Of a stretch of DNA of 20,769 bases, positions 6,362 to 13,653 are shown one piece after another. This DNA comes from JAFLUQ01 sp964442035 (GTDB taxonomy: Bacteria; Bacillota; Clostridia; UMGS1883). The translations under genes and the position numbers were made by a program. Location: the NCBI GenBank assembly GCA_964442035.1, contig CAYTWZ010000025.1, positions 1 through 20,769 of the forward strand, read 5' to 3'. The notes beneath the pieces were generated by a model. That model was given only the letters and a program-made list of their open reading frames with translations. It searched no databases and was not told the origin of the DNA. Within the stretch, counting starts at the first letter, position 1. Every line of letters begins with the position of its first letter.

Positions 6362-8125
6362 ATGCCACTTGACGCTGTCGCCCTAAGGGCTCAGACCAAT
6401 GAGCTCAGGGGGATGATCGGTTTTAAAATAGATAAGATACAACAGCCTGAGCGCGATATGATCGTGCTTGTGCTCAGGGGTGAGGGAAGCACAAGGCGTC
6501 TGCTTTTAAGCGCCAACAGCGCAAATCCAAGAATTCACCTGACCGCAAGCAAATTTGAAAATCCCGATGTGCCGCCCATGTTTTGCATGCTGCTCAGGAA
6601 GCACCTGAGCGGCGGCAAGCTAACCAACGTAAGGCAATTGGGCTTTGAACGTATCGTGGATATCGAGATAGAAAGCTATACCGAGCTTGGGGAGCTGACC
6701 CCCAAGCATTTGCTGTGCGAAATTATGGGACGCAACAGCAACCTGATTTTTTTAAACGAGGATATGAAGATTATTGACAGTATTAAGCACGTGGATATTA
6801 CTGTTAGCTCTGTGCGCAACGTCCTTCCCGGCCTTAAGTATATGTTGCCTCCCGACGGGGGAAGGCTTGACCCGCTGAAATGCAGTGCGGCGGATTTCCT
6901 CAATGTGCTTGAAAATGCTGACGATGCCTTTGGAGCGGATAAGGCTCTGACCGGGGGAGTGTGCGGCATAAGCCCGTTGCTGGCACGGGAATGTGTCTTT
7001 GATGCTTGCGGCGACGGAAATATGCGTGTTGGCGAGATGAGCGCTAATATGCGCCAAAAAACCGCTGTCTGCCTGGAAAAAATGTTTGACCGTGTAAAGT
7101 CAAACGATTTTGAGCCATGCGTGGTATTCAAGGAGGACGGAGCGGCGGGTGATTTTGCGCCTTTTATGATCCGCCAATATGGCGGACGTGTGCGTGTGGA
7201 GGCCCAGCCGGATATGAATACCGCCGCTGAGCTTTTTTATTCCGCCCGAGACCGGGATGCGCGGATGAAAAATCACAGTGCTGCCACCACCAAGATCATA
7301 ACCAACAGTCTTTCCCGTGCGACTAAGAAGCTTTCCCTTCTGCAAAATGACCTGAAATCCTCTATGGATCGGGAGAAATACCGTATATATGGGGATCTGC
7401 TTATGGCCAACCTTTACGCTGTCGGCAAGGGTGACAAGAGCGTTACTGTGGTGAATTATTATGATGAGGATCAAAAGGAGATCACTATACCGCTTGACGT
7501 CACCAAATCCCCCGCCCAGAATGCGAGAAATTATTACAATAAATACCGTAAGGCAAAAAATACCGAAATTTACGCCAGTGAGCAGATCAATATCACAAAA
7601 AGTGAAATCGAATATCTGGAATCGGTTCTCCTTGAAACCGAAAACGCCCGTAGCCTTGCCGAACTCAGGGAAATTAGGGATGAGCTTGAAAGCGAGGGCT
7701 ATATCAAAACCGACTCCGCAAAAAAGCGCCGTCGTACTCAGCCCTCGCCCCCTATGGAGTTTGAGTATATGGGCTATACTATCCTTGTAGGGCGTAACAA
7801 TGTGCAAAACGATTACCTGACCCTTAAAATAGGACGGAGTCGTGATATGTGGCTCCACACAAAGAACATTCCGGGGAGTCATACCCTGATAAAATATCGG
7901 GGGGAGGACTTCCCCCCTGCGGTGATCACCGCTGCCGCGTCCCTGGCGGCGTACTTCTCAAAGGGAAAAAACGCTCCAAAGGTGGAGGTAGATTACTGTC
8001 CTGTCAGCCATGTGAAAAAACCTAATGGCGCAAAGTCCGGAATGGTTATCTACGAGGGTTACAATACCGCCTTTGTGGAGCCGGGAAAGGAGCTTGCGGA
8101 AAAACTTGGGAAAAATAATCGATAG
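6362..8125 (+). CDS. rqcH: RqcH / NFACT-family ribosome quality-control protein (FbpA-like)
   Basis: RqcH binds stalled 50S-peptidyl-tRNA complexes and recruits tRNA-Ala to add C-terminal alanine tails, marking the nascent chain for degradation; older names call it fibronectin-binding protein. The 587-residue product has the NFACT-N domain (MPLDAV..., PPMFCMLLRKHLSGG, EIMGRNSNLIFL at ~121-132), a central helical coiled-coil region (~300-430) and the NFACT-R domain with DMWLHTKNIPGSH (~495-507). The residue pair matching the Bacillus DR motif (D97/R98) is E96-R97 (GFERI). The start at 6362 is chosen because homologues begin just so and CCGGAGG lies 8 bases upstream; the longer frame from 6236 merely reads through the repeat. 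First gene of the operon with dxs. Confidence 0.95.
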   Translation: MPLDAVALRAQTNELRGMIGFKIDKIQQPERDMIVLVLRGEGSTRRLLLSANSANPRIHLTASKFENPDVPPMFCMLLRKHLSGGKLTNVRQLGFERIVDIEIESYTELGELTPKHLLCEIMGRNSNLIFLNEDMKIIDSIKHVDITVSSVRNVLPGLKYMLPPDGGRLDPLKCSAADFLNVLENADDAFGADKALTGGVCGISPLLARECVFDACGDGNMRVGEMSANMRQKTAVCLEKMFDRVKSNDFEPCVVFKEDGAAGDFAPFMIRQYGGRVRVEAQPDMNTAAELFYSARDRDARMKNHSAATTKIITNSLSRATKKLSLLQNDLKSSMDREKYRIYGDLLMANLYAVGKGDKSVTVVNYYDEDQKEITIPLDVTKSPAQNARNYYNKYRKAKNTEIYASEQINITKSEIEYLESVLLETENARSLAELREIRDELESEGYIKTDSAKKRRRTQPSPPMEFEYMGYTILVGRNNVQNDYLTLKIGRSRDMWLHTKNIPGSHTLIKYRGEDFPPAVITAAASLAAYFSKGKNAPKVEVDYCPVSHVKKPNGAKSGMVIYEGYNTAFVEPGKELAEKLGKNNR

Positions 8126-9959
8126 AATAAACTCTCCCGCTGATGTAAAAAAGCTTGACGCAGCCCTCCTGCCGGCCCTCTGCCGGGAACTGAGGGAGGA
8201 GCTACTTGAGGATGTGTCCGCAAACGGCGGGCATCTGTCCAGCAATCTTGGAGTGGTGGAGCTTACCTTAGCTCTGTGCCGCACTCTTGATCTCCCAAAG
8301 GACAAGCTTGTATGGGATGTGGGACATCAGTCCTATGTGTATAAAATGCTCACAGGTCGCCGGGATCTGGTAAAAAAAATACGTACTATGGACGGAGCCT
8401 GCGGCTTTTGCAGCCCGAGTGAATCTGAATATGATTTTTCGGTTACGGGGCACAGCTCCGCATCTCTGTCGGTCGCCTTGGGAGCCGTTATGGCCAATGA
8501 GATAACAGGCAAGGAAGGCCGGGTCTGCGCGGTGATAGGGGACGGCGCCCTTACCGGCGGTCTTGCTCTGGAGGCCCTTGACAATATCGGCCATCTGTCC
8601 CGTCCCATTCTGATTGTGCTCAATGACAACGAAATGTCCATCACAAAGAATGTGGGCAGTATATCCAACATGCTTTCAAAGGCTCGTTCCGGCAAGAGGT
8701 ATATTAATGCCAAAAACCGAATTGAGGCTGTACTCAACCGTATTCCGGGCTGCGGCAGGCAGCTTAGCTCCGGGGTCAGGTTCTTGAAGGAGCACATAAA
8801 ATATGCCATTACTGCGGGCACCTTTTTTGAAACGCTGGGCATTACATATCTTGGCCCTGTAAACGGTCACAGCATCCCCGATATGGAGGAGCTTTTTAAA
8901 AGAGCCTTGACCATGGACGAGCCTGTGCTGGTACATGTGATCACCAAAAAGGGCAAGGGTTATGCCCCGGCGGAGGAAGAGCCTCAGCGATACCACGGAG
9001 TGGGGCCTTTTGACCGGAACAAGGGAATTGACAAAAAGTGCAAGGAAAGCTATTCGTCGGTTTTCGGCGCGGAGCTTTGCGCCATAGCCAAGGAAGACAG
9101 TCGTGTCGCCGCAGTGACGCCGTCTATGGCGCTGGGCAGCGGCTTGGTAGAGTTTTCCCGCAAATATAAGGAAAGATTTTTTGATGTAGGAATTGCCGAG
9201 GGTCATGCGGTCACCTTTGGGGCCGGACTTGCGGCGGCCGGGGCGACGCCGGTGGTCTGTATTTATTCTTCATTTTTGCAGAGGGCATACGACAATGTGA
9301 TACACGACCTTGCCATAGCCAACTGTCATGCGGTGCTGGCGGTGGATCGGGCGGGGCTTATTCCCGGGGACGGAGCTACCCATCAGGGCGTATTTGATGT
9401 GGCGTTCCTCTCGGCTATTCCAAATGTGACGGTGCTTGCACCCTCCTGCTACAGTGAACTGAGGAAAATGTTGCGGTTTGCGGTGGAGGATTATAACGGG
9501 GTCATAGCCTTGCGTTATCCCCGAGGCGGGGAAGGCCGCTCCTTTGACAACGGAGCTTTTGTGTTGGGTAAGGCCGGCGTTGTCCGTGAGGGGACGGACG
9601 TCACCATTGCGGCATACGGCTCAATGGTATCCCGTGCAGTTGACTGTGCTGACCTGCTGGCTCGGCGCGGGATATCGGCGGAGGTCATTGACCTTCGAAC
9701 CATTAAGCCGATTGATACCGCCTCCGTTTTCCAAAGCGTCGGCAAAACAGGGCGGCTGGTGTTTATGGAGGAGGTAGTCCGCTGCGGAGGCATAGGGGAG
9801 CAGCTTGTGGCCAATATGCAACTGAGAAACAAAAACTTTCCCGTTAAGCTTATTACCCTGCCGGATGGCTTTGTACCCCACGCTACGCAGGCTGAGCTTG
9901 AGGAATACTACGGCCTTACCCCGGAAAAGCTGGTGAGTTCAATGGAGGATATACTGTGA
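8106..9959 (+). CDS. dxs: 1-deoxy-D-xylulose-5-phosphate synthase
   Basis: DXS joins pyruvate and glyceraldehyde 3-phosphate, using thiamine diphosphate, in the first step of the MEP isoprenoid pathway. The 617-residue protein is near normal length. It has GGHLSSNLG (with the conserved His at ~43), the ThDP motif GDGALTGG (145-152) with LNDNEMSI (173-180), the catalytic Glu in DVGIAEGHA (~365) and DRAGLIPGDGATHQG (414-428). No ATG gives a normal N-terminus. The TTG at 8106, giving (M)GKIIDRINSPADVK, fits homologues and has AAAGGAG at 8086-8092, a slightly long 13-base spacing. This start overlaps the end of rqcH by 20 bases, implying translational coupling. dxs-tlyA is a common Firmicute order. 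Confidence 0.95.
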   Translation: MGKIIDRINSPADVKKLDAALLPALCRELREELLEDVSANGGHLSSNLGVVELTLALCRTLDLPKDKLVWDVGHQSYVYKMLTGRRDLVKKIRTMDGACGFCSPSESEYDFSVTGHSSASLSVALGAVMANEITGKEGRVCAVIGDGALTGGLALEALDNIGHLSRPILIVLNDNEMSITKNVGSISNMLSKARSGKRYINAKNRIEAVLNRIPGCGRQLSSGVRFLKEHIKYAITAGTFFETLGITYLGPVNGHSIPDMEELFKRALTMDEPVLVHVITKKGKGYAPAEEEPQRYHGVGPFDRNKGIDKKCKESYSSVFGAELCAIAKEDSRVAAVTPSMALGSGLVEFSRKYKERFFDVGIAEGHAVTFGAGLAAAGATPVVCIYSSFLQRAYDNVIHDLAIANCHAVLAVDRAGLIPGDGATHQGVFDVAFLSAIPNVTVLAPSCYSELRKMLRFAVEDYNGVIALRYPRGGEGRSFDNGAFVLGKAGVVREGTDVTIAAYGSMVSRAVDCADLLARRGISAEVIDLRTIKPIDTASVFQSVGKTGRLVFMEEVVRCGGIGEQLVANMQLRNKNFPVKLITLPDGFVPHATQAELEEYYGLTPEKLVSSMEDIL

Positions 9960-10750
9960 AAAAGCGACTTGACGTATATCTTGTGGAAAACGGGATAGCC
10001 GGAGGCAGGGATGCGGCAAAGCGCCTTATTGAGGAAGGCAAAATATATGTAAACGGCATTCGCGCCCAAAAGGCCGGTCAGGATGTGGAAAACTCTGAGG
10101 TAGAGCTTAAGGGCGAAGCCCTCCGATATGTCAGCCGGGGCGGACTGAAGCTGGAAAAGGCCCTTAAGACCTTTGAAATAGATTTAAAAGGCGCAATTGT
10201 CGTGGATGTGGGAGCCTCATCCGGGGGCTTTACCGATTGTATGCTTCAGCATGGAGCCGGGCGTGTGTACGCTGTGGATGTGGGTCATGGTCAGCTTGCC
10301 CGCAAGCTTAGGGAGGACAGCCGGGTCATCAACCTTGAGGGAACCGACGTACGAAGCCTTAGGCTGGATGAAAAGGCGGATTTTGTCTCGATAGACGTGG
10401 CCTTTATTTCCCTCCGGCTTGTGCTTGGTTCAGTCAGGGAGCTTTTGAAGGACGGCGGTACGGTCATGGCCCTTATCAAGCCCCAGTTTGAGGCCGGAAG
10501 GGCCGATGTGGGAAAAAAAGGCGTGGTAAGGGACAACGCTGTCCGAGTCAGAGTTGTTGAAGAGGTGACCTGCTTTGCCCAAAGCATTGGCTTTGAGCTG
10601 TTGGGACTGGACTTTTCACCTATAAAAGGCCCTGAGGGCAACATTGAATATCTTATGTATGCAGCTAATCGCCCCAAAGCTGCCTCTATACCTGTAAATA
10701 CAGAGACCATACGGTCTTTGGTGGAGAGAAGCGTTAAGGGCGTGAAATAA
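9956..10750 (+). CDS. tlyA: TlyA-family rRNA 2'-O-methyltransferase (S4 + FtsJ-like)
   Basis: TlyA proteins methylate ribose 2'-OH positions in rRNA (C1409 of 16S and C1920 of 23S in mycobacteria) and were once named hemolysins. The 264-residue protein has an S4 RNA-binding domain (1-60) and an FtsJ-like Rossmann methyltransferase with the SAM loop DVGASSGGFTD (84-94). Candidate catalytic tetrad residues are K65, D147 (SIDVAF), K175 (LIKPQFEAGR) and E231 (NIEYLM). The start is GTG, overlapping the dxs stop by four bases, with GGAGG seven bases upstream inside dxs. In many Firmicutes nadK, argR and recN follow; here an ABC transporter gene follows after 58 bases without a visible terminator. 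Confidence 0.95.
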   Translation: MKKRLDVYLVENGIAGGRDAAKRLIEEGKIYVNGIRAQKAGQDVENSEVELKGEALRYVSRGGLKLEKALKTFEIDLKGAIVVDVGASSGGFTDCMLQHGAGRVYAVDVGHGQLARKLREDSRVINLEGTDVRSLRLDEKADFVSIDVAFISLRLVLGSVRELLKDGGTVMALIKPQFEAGRADVGKKGVVRDNAVRVRVVEEVTCFAQSIGFELLGLDFSPIKGPEGNIEYLMYAANRPKAASIPVNTETIRSLVERSVKGVK

Positions 10751-10808
10751 AATTTATAGACCATAGAAAAAGGTTCTTTACGATCCTGATACAAGGGGAG
10801 GCGTTTCG

Positions 10809-13064
10809 ATGATCGAACAAAACTATCCCGCGCTTCGCGGGTTTGACAAGCCGGATGAAAAGATCACGGAATTCATAAAAAGCATGGGCATTGACACCGT
10901 TACAATCATTGCGGCGGCAAAAAGCGATCTTAAGACAGACGGCAGCTACGGCGATGTGTGGTTGTTCGCCGATGAAACCCGGCTGGTCGTCGCTCATATA
11001 GAAAGCGGTAGCTTTGACACATACCGCTTTGACGAGTGGGAAATAAGGCTGGAAAGCTACCTTACTACGGGAGTGGTACTGGCCTGCTCGGGGGGAAAGG
11101 AGGTAGTGGCCGCGGCCTTTACAAGCTCCTGTAGCAAAACCGTGGGCAACCTGTGCAGAGTGTGTGAGCGTCTCAGGGACGGAAAGGAGATCACCGATGA
11201 GGATTTTCACCGGGGTGAAGAGGATCGTGTCTGTCCCAAATGCGGCACACCCTATAAGGCCGGTCGGCGCACCTGCCCCAAATGTCAGAGCAAGAAAAAG
11301 CTTTTTATGCGCGTGCTGGGCTATATGCCTCGGTATAAAAAAGAACTTGCGCTGGTGATGGGGCTTATTATCCTCAGCAGTCTTGTGGGACTGGTTCGTC
11401 CCTATCTTAACGGCAGCACCCTTTACGATCAGGTGCTTACTGAAGGAGGAAGGTATTACGGTAAAATAATCCCATTTGTTCTGATGATGATAGGTCTTGA
11501 AATATTGATATTGGTTATCAATATTATTCAGGGACGAGTAGGCGCGGTAGTTTCCAGCAAGATCATATTTGATATAAAAAGCGAGGTTTTTAGCGCCATG
11601 CAGCGCCTGAGCATGAGCTTTTTCAACTCCAAACACACCGGCAGCCTTATGAACAGGGTCAACTCCGATGCCCTTGATATCCAGTACTTTCTTAACGATG
11701 GACTTCCGGAATTTGTTATCAATGCAATTACCATATTGGGTATAGGCGGGGTAGTGTTTTTCTCCAACCCGCTTCTGGCAGTGCTCATTATGCTGCCTGT
11801 CCCCATTATAGTTTACATAATCAAAAAAGTGGTACCCAAGTTCAAGCGCTTCAAATGGATAGGCTGGCACAAGTCCAGCAAGCTTAACAGTATAATCAAC
11901 GACGCCCTTTTGGGAGCCCGAGTGGTCAAGGCCTTTGGCAAGGAGGATCAGGAGGTTGACCGCTTTGAAGACGCCACACAGGAGCTGTATGATGTGCGGG
12001 TCAAGGAGGGACTTATGTCCGCAAGAGTGTTCCCGTTGCTCAACTATTTGATGACCATCGGCGGACTTTTTGTCTGGTCTCTGGGCGGCTGGCAGGTACT
12101 CAACGGAAAGATCACCTTTGGCACCCTTATGACCTTTGTGGGCTATGTTGGCATGCTTTACGCACCCATCGACTTTATGATACGCACCTATGACTGGTGG
12201 ACCAACTGCATGAACAGCGCCCAGCGAATTTTTGAAATAATCGACCGGCATACCGACGTCCCCGAAACCCGCGATCCTGTCAGCGTAGGACGGCTCAGGG
12301 GCGAAATCGAGCTTAAGGACGTTACCTTTGCTTACGAACCCAACAAAAACGTGCTTCACAATGTGAGCTTTAAGGTCGAGGCTGGGGAGATGGTGGGTCT
12401 TGTGGGCCACAGCGGAGCCGGAAAATCCACCATAACCAATATTATTACCCGACTTTATGACGTAACGGAGGGCGAGCTGTTAATCGACGGAGTAAACATC
12501 AAAAAGATCAGCCACGATGACCTTCACGGACAGATAGGCATGGTACTCCAGGACACATTCCTGTTCAGCGGATCTATTGCCGAAAACATAGCCTATGCCA
12601 AGCCCGAGGCCTCAATGGAGGAGATCGTGCGGGCGGCCAAGCTTGCCAATGCCCATGATTTCATTATGAAGCTGCCTGACGGCTACGAAACGGAGATAGG
12701 CCGCCGCAGTACCAATCTGAGCGGCGGCGAGCGGCAACGTATTTCCATTGCGCGGGCGGTGCTGATGAATCCGGCTATCCTTATTTTGGACGAGGCAACC
12801 GCCTCCCTTGATACCGAGACTGAGCAACAGATACAGGAAGCTCTTGAAAGTCTGATCAAGGGACGGACTACCATAGCTATAGCACACAGGCTTTCCACCC
12901 TAAAAAATGCCAATCGGCTTATTGTGGTGGAGCACGGCGAGATCGCCGAAATCGGCACCCATGAGGAACTGGCGGACAAGCCCGGCGGGATCTACGCCGG
13001 CATGCTTGGACGTCAGCGTGACGCCCTTAAGATAAGGGGCGTTGGCGATGAGGAACAGCTTTGA
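10809..13064 (+). CDS. ABC exporter half-transporter with N-terminal PH-like region and zinc ribbon (subunit 1)
   Basis: This 751-residue protein fuses four parts. Residues ~25-125 look like a bacterial PH-like beta domain (DVWLFADETRLVVAH...). Residues 142-159 form a zinc ribbon with CPKC...CPKC (C142, C145, C156, C159). Residues ~175-465 are a six-helix type I exporter membrane domain. Residues ~498-740 are the ATPase with Walker A GHSGAGKS (533-540), Q-loop, signature NLSGGERQR (636-644), Walker B ILILDE (657-662), D-loop SLD and His at 693. The ATPase site looks intact. AGGGGAGG lies seven bases before the ATG. It is 58 bases after tlyA and 29 before the DUF1854 gene. A heterodimer with subunit 2 (13654-15924) is expected. 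Substrate unknown; PH-like call is from pattern only. Confidence 0.88.
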   Translation: MIEQNYPALRGFDKPDEKITEFIKSMGIDTVTIIAAAKSDLKTDGSYGDVWLFADETRLVVAHIESGSFDTYRFDEWEIRLESYLTTGVVLACSGGKEVVAAAFTSSCSKTVGNLCRVCERLRDGKEITDEDFHRGEEDRVCPKCGTPYKAGRRTCPKCQSKKKLFMRVLGYMPRYKKELALVMGLIILSSLVGLVRPYLNGSTLYDQVLTEGGRYYGKIIPFVLMMIGLEILILVINIIQGRVGAVVSSKIIFDIKSEVFSAMQRLSMSFFNSKHTGSLMNRVNSDALDIQYFLNDGLPEFVINAITILGIGGVVFFSNPLLAVLIMLPVPIIVYIIKKVVPKFKRFKWIGWHKSSKLNSIINDALLGARVVKAFGKEDQEVDRFEDATQELYDVRVKEGLMSARVFPLLNYLMTIGGLFVWSLGGWQVLNGKITFGTLMTFVGYVGMLYAPIDFMIRTYDWWTNCMNSAQRIFEIIDRHTDVPETRDPVSVGRLRGEIELKDVTFAYEPNKNVLHNVSFKVEAGEMVGLVGHSGAGKSTITNIITRLYDVTEGELLIDGVNIKKISHDDLHGQIGMVLQDTFLFSGSIAENIAYAKPEASMEEIVRAAKLANAHDFIMKLPDGYETEIGRRSTNLSGGERQRISIARAVLMNPAILILDEATASLDTETEQQIQEALESLIKGRTTIAIAHRLSTLKNANRLIVVEHGEIAEIGTHEELADKPGGIYAGMLGRQRDALKIRGVGDEEQL

Positions 13065-13093
13065 TAAGCGGAAAGGCCATCAGGTGAAATAAA

Positions 13094-13621
13094 ATGGAAA
13101 ACAAAATGAAAAACTATGCCGAAATAAATTACCTTACCCCCTCCGATTGTGTGTTTTACAGGACAGAGGGCGGACTTCTGGGACTCAGGCTAAAGGGACA
13201 AGATCTGGGCCGGGTGGCGCTGGTGAGAATGTTTCCCCTGCGCGATCCTGACAAATTCATTTCCGTACGCCGGGAAAATCGGAGCCGTAATGACAGTCGG
13301 GGCGAGTTTGGAGTTATCGAGGATCTTACCCCATTTGCGGGTGAACAGCGAGCTCTTATTGACGAGGAGCTTAACAGGCGGTATTTTGTACCTGAAATCA
13401 CCAATGTAGACAAGGTCAAGGAAGAGTACGGCCACACATACTGGGAGACCCAGACCACTGCCGGAAGCCGCAGCTTTACCGCTTTTGACCTTAACAGCAA
13501 TCTCCTTAACCTTGGGGATAACAAGGCAATGATCATAGATGTTGACGGAAACCGCTATATTTTCCCGGACGTGACCAAGCTTGGGGAAAAGGCACTGCGG
13601 CTTCTGGAAATATGGCTGTAG
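13094..13621 (+). CDS. DUF1854 protein between the two ABC half-transporters
   Basis: The 175-residue protein has no signal peptide or membrane helix. It matches the DUF1854 pattern: ALVRMFPLRDPDKFISV (42-58), GVIEDL (73-78), LIDEELNRRYFVPEI (88-102), WETQTTAG (117-124) and IIDVDGNRYIFPDVTKL (147-163). I recall the family being annotated as cyanophycin-metabolism-associated in betaproteobacteria, next to a related ABC transporter. No biochemical function is known to me. Its position between the two ABC subunit genes, with 29- and 32-base gaps, suggests it works with that transporter, perhaps as a cytosolic accessory or substrate-handling factor. The start ATG has AGGTGA about seven bases upstream; an ATG four codons later is also possible. 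Confidence 0.87.
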   Translation: MENKMKNYAEINYLTPSDCVFYRTEGGLLGLRLKGQDLGRVALVRMFPLRDPDKFISVRRENRSRNDSRGEFGVIEDLTPFAGEQRALIDEELNRRYFVPEITNVDKVKEEYGHTYWETQTTAGSRSFTAFDLNSNLLNLGDNKAMIIDVDGNRYIFPDVTKLGEKALRLLEIWL

Positions 13622-13653
13622 CCTGATGGCGGAAAAAAGGAGATGATTACCTT

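Noticed and set aside
10734..12410. 558-residue open frame on the minus strand
   Set aside because: Antisense to tlyA end and ABC subunit 1; composition is a frame shadow, with no ribosome site or family resemblance.
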